A DNA stretch of 64,000 bases from Planctomycetota bacterium (GTDB lineage: Bacteria > Planctomycetota > UBA1135 > JADKAF01). Location of the stretch: contig JADKAF010000001.1 of the NCBI GenBank assembly GCA_016719295.1, positions 5,952,001-6,016,000 on the forward strand, in the 5' to 3' direction. Both the position numbers and the translations under genes were made by a program. The notes below the pieces were generated by a model, which saw only the letters and a list, made by a program, of their open reading frames with translations, did not search any database and was not told the DNA's origin. This document shows, piece by piece, positions 1 through 7,882 of this stretch (position 1 is the first letter of the stretch; each line of letters starts with the position of its first letter).

Positions 1-2
1 GC

Positions 3-2759
3 CTGCGCTACGGTCTCGGCGTGGTGCAAGGGCTCGACCTCTTCCTCGACGACGCGGGCCTGGACTTCCGCGCGACGGGCGGCGAGCCCTTCGCGACGAG
101 CGGGGAGGCGTTCTTCGCCGACTTCGTCAACGCGCGTGCGGCGGCGCTGCAGACCAGCGCGCCGCAGACGGTGTTGCTCTACGATCGAGCGGACGACGAG
201 TACGAAGTCGATCCCTCGCTCTCGCTCGCGCATGCGCTCTCCAGCGCGCCGAGCGGGAGCTGCGTCTACGCCCATCCCGGGCGCTACCTCGGTCCCTTCG
301 TGCTCGAGCGCTTGGTGCATCTCGAGGGCGCGCAGCGCGGCGTCGATGCGCGCACACGCGCTACGGGCGTCCCGAACACGAGCGCGGAGTCCGTGCTCGC
401 TGCGCCGGGAGAGCTCACGCTGCAGATCCGCGGCGGAGCGACGGGCGCCCGAATCGTCGGGCTCGCGTTCGAAGCGGGCTGCGCGCTCGCGCTCGAGACG
501 ATCGCGGGACCGATCCATGGGCTCGCGATCCGCGAGTGCTGGTTCGAGCCCGGTCTCTCCGGTCCCGTGCGCTTCAGCGCGGTGTCCGACGACCTCGACT
601 TCGAGCGCAACCTCGTGCGCTCCGCGTCCGGGACGGGGCCGGCGATCGCGCTCTCGCCGAGCGCGTTCCTACGCGGTCTGCGCCTGCGCGAGAACCACGT
701 CCTGCGCTTGGGTTCGGCCAGCCTCTTCGACAACGGGCTCTTCGCCGATCGCCGCGGACAGATCGAAGCCAGCGCGACGCGGACGCCGGAGCTGGCGCGC
801 AACCGCTTCGAAGGCCACGCAACAGGCCTCTTCGCCGGACAAGCCGGGATCCATGATGCGCTGATCGCCGACAACGCGTTCCTCGCGCAGCGCATCGACG
901 GGGCCGCCGGTGGATTCCAGGACTGCGTGTTCCGCGGCAACCTCTTCGACGGCAACGGCGAGAGCGGGCTCTATCTCACGGGCTTCGGCGGCAGCGGCGA
1001 TGCGACGCGCGGCGCGCAGCGCTGCGTCGTGAGCGGCAACACCTTCCAAGGCAACGCCGGCGAAGCGCTCTTCTTCTCGTCGCTGCAGTTCCCCGGCACG
1101 ATCTCGACGAGCTCGGCCCACGGGAACTCCTTCGTCGGCAACGGGGCTGGCGCGGCCTACTTCGGCACGGAGACGATCGACGCCACGCTGTGCTGGTGGG
1201 GCGCTCCGAACGGCCCGAGCGGCGTCGGCGGCGGTAGCGGCGACGCCGCCTACGGCGTCGTCTTCGATCCGTGGCTCTCCTGCCCGCCGGAGGCAGGGCG
1301 TCTCGCGACGGGCGACGCGGTGGCGCTGGCCTTGGGCGACCTCGTCGGTGACCCGACTCTCGATCTCGCTCTCGCCGATCGCGATGGAGATTCCGTGCGG
1401 GTGCGCGAGAACAACGGCAGCGGATCGTTCCCGAGCGAGACGCAGATCGCGCTCGATGCGGGGGACGCGCCGGCGGCTCTGGACATCGGCGACGTGCTGC
1501 CGGGAGCCGCCCGAGGCATCGCCGTCGCTTGCGCGGGCAGCGCGCGCGTGCGGCTCATCGATGCGACCCTCGGTCTACCGGTCTCTGATCGCTCGCTGCC
1601 GGGGATCGCTCCGGTCGCGCTGCGCGCGCTGGCGCTCGACGGAGGAGCGAGCGACGACCTCGTCGTCGCCCTCGCCGGCGATGCGAACGGCAACGCGGGG
1701 CTCGCGGTGGCCCTCGGCGGCGGCGGCTTCGCGCTGCTCCCCGCTCCCGCGAGCGGAGCGTGGCCGAGCGCGATCGGCTTCGCGGCTCTCGATCTCGACG
1801 GCGATCTCGATCTCGATCTCGCCGTGCTGCTCCGCGAGAACCTGTCCCAGGCGGTCCTGGCGGGAGAGGTCGCGCTCTACGCGAACGACGGCCTGGGTGG
1901 ATTCAGCTATCTCGCGTCGCTCGCGCTCGCTCTGCAGCTGGGCGAGGAAGTGCGCGGCATCGCGAGCGGCGATCTCGATCGAGATGGCCAATCCGACCTG
2001 CTGGTCACCGTGGCGCAGAGCTCCAGTGGGCGCCTCGCGATCTTGCGCGGACTCGGCGCGGGCGCGTTCGCTCCGGTGCTCGATGAGCCGCTCGCCTATG
2101 CACCGACCGCGCTCGTGGTCGGCGACCTGCGCGAGGACTCGCTGCCGGGATTCACGGTCGACACCGAGGTCGCGATCCTCGCTCCAGCGCTGGGCATCGT
2201 CGCCGTGCATGCGGGCTTCGATGGCGTGGACTTCCGGCGCTTCGAGGCCTGCCCGGCAGGGCTGCACGCGAGCGCGCTCGCGCTGATCAACGTCGAGCCC
2301 GTCGACTGCTTGCCCGATCTGCTCGTCGCCGACAGCGGCGGTGATGCGCTCTTCGTCCATCTCACCGGCGCGAGCGCGCTCGCGCGCCCCTACGGCGTCG
2401 GCTGCGCCGGCTCCGTCGGCGTGCCCGCGATCGGCGCGGTCGGACGGCCTCTCTTCGGCAACACCGGCTTCGCGGTGACGCTCTCGAACGCCGCTCCTGC
2501 GGCGCCCATCGCCCTCATGGCCGCGGGAGGCACTGGAGCCGGCGGCTGCGCGTGGTTCCTGCTCGACCTGCCGTTCCTGTTCTTCCCCGGCTCCGCCGAC
2601 GCGAACGGCAGCGCAGCTCTCCTCCTACCGATCCCCTCCGATCCCTTCGTCGAGTGCGCGCAGCTCTTCGCGCAGTGGATCGTGATCGACCCCGCCGGAA
2701 CCTTCCTCGGCGGCCCCTTCGCTCTCTCCGACGCCCTCCGCATCCGCGTCGGCGACTGA
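3..2759 (+). CDS. Exported beta-helix/FG-GAP surface protein, 5' end cut by the window edge
   Basis: The frame stays open to the left edge, so the GTG at 21 is probably internal and the N-terminus, with any signal peptide, is missing. The first ~400 residues look like a right-handed parallel beta-helix, with many short turns carrying Asn-rich motifs such as SGNTFQGNAGE and a CWWGAPNGPSG segment typical of such solenoids. Residues ~420-770 hold FG-GAP/VCBS-like repeats with acidic, Ca-binding-like loops (DLDGDLDLDLAVL, DLDRDGQSDLLV). The last ~130 residues are the beta-rich C-terminal module shared with five other exported proteins here. Likely a cell-surface or secreted protein; the ligand cannot be told. 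Its stop lies two bases before a long hairpin. Confidence 0.8.
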   Translation: MRYGLGVVQGLDLFLDDAGLDFRATGGEPFATSGEAFFADFVNARAAALQTSAPQTVLLYDRADDEYEVDPSLSLAHALSSAPSGSCVYAHPGRYLGPFVLERLVHLEGAQRGVDARTRATGVPNTSAESVLAAPGELTLQIRGGATGARIVGLAFEAGCALALETIAGPIHGLAIRECWFEPGLSGPVRFSAVSDDLDFERNLVRSASGTGPAIALSPSAFLRGLRLRENHVLRLGSASLFDNGLFADRRGQIEASATRTPELARNRFEGHATGLFAGQAGIHDALIADNAFLAQRIDGAAGGFQDCVFRGNLFDGNGESGLYLTGFGGSGDATRGAQRCVVSGNTFQGNAGEALFFSSLQFPGTISTSSAHGNSFVGNGAGAAYFGTETIDATLCWWGAPNGPSGVGGGSGDAAYGVVFDPWLSCPPEAGRLATGDAVALALGDLVGDPTLDLALADRDGDSVRVRENNGSGSFPSETQIALDAGDAPAALDIGDVLPGAARGIAVACAGSARVRLIDATLGLPVSDRSLPGIAPVALRALALDGGASDDLVVALAGDANGNAGLAVALGGGGFALLPAPASGAWPSAIGFAALDLDGDLDLDLAVLLRENLSQAVLAGEVALYANDGLGGFSYLASLALALQLGEEVRGIASGDLDRDGQSDLLVTVAQSSSGRLAILRGLGAGAFAPVLDEPLAYAPTALVVGDLREDSLPGFTVDTEVAILAPALGIVAVHAGFDGVDFRRFEACPAGLHASALALINVEPVDCLPDLLVADSGGDALFVHLTGASALARPYGVGCAGSVGVPAIGAVGRPLFGNTGFAVTLSNAAPAAPIALMAAGGTGAGGCAWFLLDLPFLFFPGSADANGSAALLLPIPSDPFVECAQLFAQWIVIDPAGTFLGGPFALSDALRIRVGD

Positions 2760-2761
2760 CC

Positions 2762-2840
2762 AAACCGAACGTACGGTGCCAGAGCAAATTCCTCCGGTTA
2801 CTAACCGGAGGAATTTGCTCTGGCACCGTACCTTCGGTTT
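2762..2840. repeat. Long near-perfect inverted repeat (REP-like hairpin), copy 1
   Basis: Two 39-base arms separated by a single base, with one mismatch (position 9 of the arm). It sits between converging genes, starting two bases after a TGA stop. A second copy lies at 39974-40054. The outer ~26 bases of the arms match between copies, while the inner bases differ but stay self-complementary within each copy. This indicates that the hairpin itself is conserved. It could act as a bidirectional terminator or be a mobile extragenic palindrome. Confidence 0.85.
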
Positions 2841-2850
2841 CGAGGAGCGC

Positions 2851-3858
2851 TCAGCCGCGGTAGGGGGCGGCGGCGTGCTTGCTCCAGAGTGCGGCACGCT
2901 CGGCGGCCTTGGTGCCCTGGTTCTTCTCGGCGAACTTCGCGAGCTGGGCGGCGATCGCTTCGCTCGGCCCTTCCTCGAAGAGCGAGCGCTCGAGCTTCTG
3001 CAGCTTCTTCTCCGCGTCGATTTCGGCGGCGAGCTCGGGGGAGGCGAGCTGAGTCGCGACGGCGTCGAGGCGCTTCTGCGCATCGGCGAGGCCTTCGAAG
3101 GCCTTCCGCGCTAGCTTCACCTGCTCTCCCGCGCCGAGGTACTCACCGTTCGCTGCGGACCACTCGATGCGCGCCAAGCGCGAGTCGATGCGGGCCTTCG
3201 CCTGATCGAGCGCGGAGCTCGCCGCAGCCGCGAGCTCTGGGTCGTTCTCCGTCGCGAGCTTCTCCAACGCCGCGATCGCCGCTCCGTTCTTGCCCTTCGC
3301 GAAGTCCTTCATGGCCTTAGCGACCGCCTTCGGCGTCGTGTCGTCCGCGGCCTTCTTGCCTTCGATCTGCGCCGCGATGATCTCGTGGAGCATCTTCTCG
3401 TCGGCGAGCGGGTTGCCCTTCGCGAGCACCTTGCCGTTCACGTCGAGCAGGACGTAGTTCGGGATCCCGTTCGAGCCGGTCTGGAACGGAGCTTCCGTCG
3501 TCCAGCGTCCGCCGCGGCCGAACCACTTCATCGTGAGACCGAACGCGGTGAGCTGCTCGCGAGTGTGCCCTTGGCTCTCGATGAAGATCACTTCGAGATC
3601 GCTGCCGAACTCCTCGAGCTTCTTCAGCGCACCGGGAACCGCGGCCCCGACGCACGGCGGGCAGTTGATGCCCCAGAACTCGACCAACACCGGCTTCCCG
3701 CGCAGGTCGGAGAGGCTCTTCACGCCTTGGCCCTGGATCATGCCCTCGCGGAAGCTGTGGCTCGGCGTGTGGCCAACTTCGACGACGCCCTGGGCGCCGA
3801 GAGGCGCTGCAATCGCAGCGCAGAAGAGCAGCGGGGAAACGAACGATCTCGATCTCAT
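2851..3858 (-). CDS. Exported TlpA-like thioredoxin-fold protein
   Basis: The 335-residue product starts with a signal peptide (residues 1-22, ending APLGAQ). A thioredoxin-like domain follows, with the redox motif WGINCPPC at about residues 64-71 and an IPNYVLLD segment that supplies the usual cis-proline. The C-terminal half (from ~180) is Ala/Lys-rich and helical, probably coiled coil or TPR-like, and is not part of the TlpA fold. By family it would be a thiol-disulfide reductase or oxidase in the periplasm or cell envelope; the partner is unknown. It is followed on the same strand by a di-haem peroxidase-like gene, which fits an extracytoplasmic redox theme, though a shared transcript is not shown. 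Confidence 0.8.
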   Translation of the reverse strand: MRSRSFVSPLLFCAAIAAPLGAQGVVEVGHTPSHSFREGMIQGQGVKSLSDLRGKPVLVEFWGINCPPCVGAAVPGALKKLEEFGSDLEVIFIESQGHTREQLTAFGLTMKWFGRGGRWTTEAPFQTGSNGIPNYVLLDVNGKVLAKGNPLADEKMLHEIIAAQIEGKKAADDTTPKAVAKAMKDFAKGKNGAAIAALEKLATENDPELAAAASSALDQAKARIDSRLARIEWSAANGEYLGAGEQVKLARKAFEGLADAQKRLDAVATQLASPELAAEIDAEKKLQKLERSLFEEGPSEAIAAQLAKFAEKNQGTKAAERAALWSKHAAAPYRG

Positions 3859-4069
3859 GGGACGGACCTCGGGATGGAGTGATGCGGCGTTACTCGCCGC
3901 ACGGCAGACGAGCAGGTTCTACGTCCTGCTCGTGCTGCCGATCCCCACGCCGCGCCCCACACCGCGAAATAGCTCGAAATACCCCTCTGGCGATCCGCCC
4001 TCTCGTTCCAGCCATCTCCGCGCACGCTGGCTCCCCTCAAACCGAAGGTTTCGCGAGGGGTGGCGGCGG

Positions 4070-5656
4070 CTAGTCGGGGAGGTGGCGCGAGCAGTCGTAG
4101 GGGAAGGCGGGCCAGCTCTTCTTCTTGCCGCGCTCGTCGACGATCAGGCCCTTCGCCTTCTCGGGCAGGACCTGCAGCGTCTTCAGGAACTCGATGATCG
4201 CGTCCTGCTCGGCCTGCGGCAGCGCGCGGTAGCTGGTCATCACGGTCGCGGCTTCGCCCGCGTGGGCTTCGACCGATTCGCGCAGCGTCGTGTACTGCCC
4301 GTGATGGAAGTAGGGGGGCTCGTTCGCCGTGCCCCAGAGCTTCCGCGTCAGGAACTTGCGGTTGCCGGCGAAGAAGTTCGGCGAGCCCGCGGCTTCCTGC
4401 ATGTCGAGCGGCTCGACGTTGGGATCGTTCGGCCCTTCACAGATGTCATGCAGCTTGAAGTCGGTGAAGCAGGGCACCCAGGTGATGCCGTCGCGATCCG
4501 CGGCGAGCCGACGGCCGGGGAGGCGCTTGTCGTTGAGGTCGAATGCGTAGTCGTTTCCTTGGCCGGGCTGCAGGTTGCCCGCGGGGTTGTAAGGATTCGG
4601 CTCGCTGAAGACGTTGCCGTCACCGGTGAGAGGCAGGCACGGGACGTGGCAGCTCGCGCAACCGACATCGACGAAGCGCTGCTCGCCGAGCAGCACGGCT
4701 TGCTCCGCCGCGGGATCGCGCGGGATCACGCGGCCCGGAGGCTGGAGGGCCGCCTGGTAGACCGAGACCGCGGTGACGTCCGCCGTGGTCATCTCGTTCG
4801 TGAAGTTGTCGCCATCGGCATCGGCGCCGACGCCGAAGCGCTCGGTGGTCTGGATGCCGTGATGGTGATTGAACGCGTTGTTCGAGAACTCGCGCAGCGA
4901 AACCACCGCACCGGCCTGATGGAACGGACGGATGACGAGGCTCGGCGGCGTCTGCCCGCTGGTCTGCAGGCTCTTCGCCGGCAGTCCTTCCACGGCGGAG
5001 ATGTCCCACGTGCCGTCGCCGTTCCGCGTCAGCGTGCCGAAGGAGATCCCCTTCGAGCTCAGCGCGGCGCTCGTCCCGTTGCTCATCCCATCGCGGATCG
5101 CCTGCAGATCGGAGGTGATCTGGCGCGCGAGCATCTCGATGTAGCCCGCGCCGAACATGCCGAGCGTGTTGCGCGAGTTGGCGATGTTCTGCAGGTTCGC
5201 GTGCGCGCCGTTCTCGAGCGTGGTGCCCTTCGTGAGGAGCCCGTCGAGCACGTTGGAGAAGGTCGCGAAGTCGAAGCGCTGACCGAGAACGAACACATTC
5301 GCGACGAAGTCGCCGCCGCCGCCCGTGAAGGGAACGTTGTGGCAGCCCGCGCACGAGTTCGCGTCCGGTGCGGAGATGCGGTTCATGTTGCGCGGGAAGA
5401 CGAGCGGCGCGTTCGGATCGCTGAGTGCCGCTCCTGTGCCCTTGGTGAAGGGGCGATGCCCGCCTTCTTGCACGGTCCAGCGCGCCTCGAAGAGGAGCTT
5501 CCCCTGCTGGAACAGCTCGTCGAGCCGCAGCGTGACGAGATCGGCATCGGACAAGTGGCGGCTCACCGCCTTCTCGGAGCCGATCTGGGCGCCAGCTTCA
5601 CTCGCGCCGAGGGCGAAAGCCCCCAGGGCCAGCGCGATCGTTCTGGACGGAGTCAT
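4070..5656 (-). CDS. Di-haem cytochrome c peroxidase / DHOR-like protein
   Basis: I start it at the ATG complementary to 5654-5656, which gives the signal peptide MTPSRTIALALGAFALGASEAGAQ and has a GAGG upstream; the frame continues 16 codons further but without secretion features. Two c-type haem motifs are visible, CAGCH in the first third and CASCH in the second half. A PYFHHGQYTTL segment near the C-terminus is typical of di-haem oxidoreductase/MauG-like proteins. Size (528 residues) and layout fit the DHOR family (putative peroxidases or thiol oxidoreductase-like proteins). It would act in the periplasm or paryphoplasm. Electron donor and substrate cannot be inferred. Confidence 0.8.
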   Translation of the reverse strand: MTPSRTIALALGAFALGASEAGAQIGSEKAVSRHLSDADLVTLRLDELFQQGKLLFEARWTVQEGGHRPFTKGTGAALSDPNAPLVFPRNMNRISAPDANSCAGCHNVPFTGGGGDFVANVFVLGQRFDFATFSNVLDGLLTKGTTLENGAHANLQNIANSRNTLGMFGAGYIEMLARQITSDLQAIRDGMSNGTSAALSSKGISFGTLTRNGDGTWDISAVEGLPAKSLQTSGQTPPSLVIRPFHQAGAVVSLREFSNNAFNHHHGIQTTERFGVGADADGDNFTNEMTTADVTAVSVYQAALQPPGRVIPRDPAAEQAVLLGEQRFVDVGCASCHVPCLPLTGDGNVFSEPNPYNPAGNLQPGQGNDYAFDLNDKRLPGRRLAADRDGITWVPCFTDFKLHDICEGPNDPNVEPLDMQEAAGSPNFFAGNRKFLTRKLWGTANEPPYFHHGQYTTLRESVEAHAGEAATVMTSYRALPQAEQDAIIEFLKTLQVLPEKAKGLIVDERGKKKSWPAFPYDCSRHLPD

Positions 5657-5886
5657 CAATGGAGTCCTCGTCCACCTCGAGGTGGACTCAAGGGAAGGGA
5701 ACACGCGCGTCCTCCGGCCGAGGCTGACGGGCGCCGGCCGAGAAGGGCGGACGGGGGATCATCGGTTGGGCGAGACCCCGCGGCTTAGAACGATCCCGCA
5801 GCCGCTCAGGTTCCGCAGCGGTCATTGCAGAAAGCGCTCCCTCGGTCGCCGGAGCCCCTCTCCGGTTCGCCAGAGCTCGCGGTCGC

Positions 5887-6336
5887 TCAGACCCCGAACT
5901 GCCGCAGGTGGTGGTCCAAGTGCTTCCACTGCAGCCGATCCCATTCGTCAGGAGCGAGTTGCCCGAAGAAGGGGTGTGGATCCTTCGTCAGGCCGGCGAC
6001 CCCGCCGGCGTGGAAGCGACGCAGCTCGTCGATCAGCGCCGCGAGCTCTTTCTGCGCATCGTTCGCATTCGCGAAGAGGAACGAAGGATCGGTGGGCAGG
6101 TTCCGCCCGAACTCCCGCGAGCGGAGTACATAGCGCTTGGCGAGGCGCCCGAAGAGCCAGCCGGCCAGGCTGCGCTTCAGCTTCTGCTGCCCCGTGGCGA
6201 CGCGGAGCGGGGCGCGGCAATGAGCGAACATCTGGGCCGCGTTCATCTTGCCCCAGAGCGGGCGCTGATCCGCGGGGATGCGCTCGAGGCGAGTGATCAA
6301 CAGGTCGAGTTCGGGGCGCGAGAAGAGCGAGGGCAT
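5887..6336 (-). CDS. DUF1569 / DinB-fold protein
   Basis: A 149-residue cytoplasmic protein without signal peptide or membrane segments. The segment WGKMNAAQMFAHC and the C-terminal HLDHHLRQFG match the layout of the DUF1569 subgroup of the DinB/YfiT four-helix fold, where such histidines form a metal site. The final DEWDRLQWKHLDHH helix is characteristic. No substrate is known for this subgroup. It lies ~230 bases upstream of the di-haem protein on the same strand, too far to argue for an operon. Confidence 0.7.
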   Translation of the reverse strand: MPSLFSRPELDLLITRLERIPADQRPLWGKMNAAQMFAHCRAPLRVATGQQKLKRSLAGWLFGRLAKRYVLRSREFGRNLPTDPSFLFANANDAQKELAALIDELRRFHAGGVAGLTKDPHPFFGQLAPDEWDRLQWKHLDHHLRQFGV

Positions 6337-6376
6337 GGCGAAGCTCGGGGGCGGTGGAGCAGGAAGTGACGCCGAG

Positions 6377-6556
6377 CTAACACGCCGCGGCGCCGCTCGT
6401 CGAGCCGCGCTCCTGGCCCTGGAAGGTGCCGATGCCGGTGATGGCGCTGCCGTCCTCCGAGGTCCCGCTCACGACGGTGAACTCCCAGCCGCGTGCCTCC
6501 AAGCCCGCTGCGGTGCCGCCAGGCCTTCGAAGGCGGAGTTCACGGATCGAGCGCCC
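6377..6556 (-). pseudogene. Possible remnant of a HAF-repeat-type exported protein
   Basis: In the gap downstream of the beta-lactamase-like gene the minus strand reads, without a credible start, a ~60-residue stretch containing WEFTVVSGTSEDGSAITGIG before a TAG stop. That pattern (SxDGSxIxGxG) resembles one unit of the HAF repeat found in secreted autotransporter-like proteins. Another reading frame just upstream gives NSAFEGLAAP. I read it as a decayed C-terminal fragment. The similarity is short and the call is weak. Confidence 0.25.
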
Positions 6557-6570
6557 CGCGCGAGATCGGC

Positions 6571-7770
6571 CTAACCCTCGAGGGCCTTCCGCACCAGCTC
6601 GTCGAGCATCCGCCCGAGCGGCCGTTTCAGCTTTGCGAACTCGCTCGTGTTCACCTGCACCGCGGCGCCGATCCCGTGCTCCGCGTAGTACGCCATCTCG
6701 CTGAGGTAGCCGGGGAAGTAGCCCGAGTGCCCGCGCACCGCGCCGAGCTCCTTCGACTCGCGGAGGATCGCGCCGAGGCCGTAGCGCACGTTGCGGCCGA
6801 GCATCGGCGCGAGCGGCCCCTCGACGACCTCTGGCAAGAGCGCGTTGGCGAACGCGCGCCCTTCGAAGTACGCGCGTACCCAACGCGCGAGATCCGGCGC
6901 GCAGGAGACATAGCCGCCGCCCGCGCCCTCGAACGAAGGGTCGAAGCAGAGCTTCCCTCGCTCGTCGAGCACCGCGTCGAACGCGCCGAACGGCTGCTCG
7001 GGACCGGCGTAGCCCTGCGTGAGGCCGGGCAGCGTGGGTGAGCTCTGCGCGAAGGTCTTGCCGAGGCCGAGCGGCTTCAGCAAGCGCTCTTCGATCGCAC
7101 GCTCGCGCGGGACGTCGAGCAGGCGATCGACGACGAGGCCGAGCACCAAGTAGTTCGTATCGGAATAATCCCAGCCCGCCCCGGCCCCGAAGGGCGCCTG
7201 CGTATCGAAGAGGAACCCGAGCTGCTCCTCGACCTTCCACTTCCGGAAGGGCTCGGCGCGGAATGCGGTGAGGAAGCCCTCGCCGAGCTCGTAGCGCACG
7301 AGGCCGCTCGTGTGGTTCATCAGTTGGCGCACGATCATCGACCTCGCGTTGGGCAAGCGCGCGAACCACGCGTGCTCGCCGAGATGCGTGCTAACGAGCG
7401 AGTCGAGCTCGAGCTTCTTCTCGGCGACGAGCTGCAGCGCGAGCGCCGCGACGAAGGTCTTGCCGATGCTGCCCGCGAGCATGCGCGCATCCGCTGGCAT
7501 CGGAGTCTTGCCTGCGCGCTCGGTCGTGCCGACCGCGAGCTCGAGCGAGCTCCCGTCGCGGAGGACGAGGCAGGCGGTGGCCCCGGGGAAGCCCGCGTCC
7601 TTCTGCCAAGCCGCGAGGACGGGGAGGAGCTTCTCGCGCAGCGCCTCGCTCGCGCTGGGCGCGGACACGGCGGCGGGCGGGGGCGTGGGCTCTTGCGCGA
7701 CCAGCGCGTGCGAGAGGCCGCCGAGCGCGAGGCAAAGGAACGCGGGTCCGAAGAGCGAGTCGAGCGTCAT
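6571..7770 (-). CDS. Exported serine beta-lactamase/PBP-like hydrolase (class C fold)
   Basis: The start at 7770 gives a signal peptide (MTLDSLFGPAFLCLALGGLSHALVAQ), so the 38 codons of open frame upstream are not used. The 399-residue product has the SxxK nucleophile motif as GSIGK near residue 100, followed by LMNHTSGLVRYE. A YSDTNY tyrosine motif stands in place of the usual YxN, and a GHSGYFPGY segment takes the place of the KTG box. This is the layout of the beta-lactamase-related / esterase EstB / DD-peptidase family rather than a true resistance enzyme. It would act outside the cytoplasm on an ester, amide or peptidoglycan peptide. It is divergent from the DUF885 peptidase gene, sharing a ~110-base promoter region. 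Confidence 0.8.
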   Translation of the reverse strand: MTLDSLFGPAFLCLALGGLSHALVAQEPTPPPAAVSAPSASEALREKLLPVLAAWQKDAGFPGATACLVLRDGSSLELAVGTTERAGKTPMPADARMLAGSIGKTFVAALALQLVAEKKLELDSLVSTHLGEHAWFARLPNARSMIVRQLMNHTSGLVRYELGEGFLTAFRAEPFRKWKVEEQLGFLFDTQAPFGAGAGWDYSDTNYLVLGLVVDRLLDVPRERAIEERLLKPLGLGKTFAQSSPTLPGLTQGYAGPEQPFGAFDAVLDERGKLCFDPSFEGAGGGYVSCAPDLARWVRAYFEGRAFANALLPEVVEGPLAPMLGRNVRYGLGAILRESKELGAVRGHSGYFPGYLSEMAYYAEHGIGAAVQVNTSEFAKLKRPLGRMLDELVRKALEG

Positions 7771-7882
7771 GGCGGAGCGAGGGCAAGGGACGAGCGGGAG
7801 CGCAGTGTACGTGCCGCGGTGGGTCCGTGATTGATCCCGATCGAGAACGCGGCGATCCTCGGCGCTCCTCCGGAGGTCGCGC

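Noticed and set aside
6571..7770. True antibiotic-resistance beta-lactamase
   Set aside because: The Tyr and KTG boxes deviate from class C enzymes and fit the broader esterase/peptidase relatives better.
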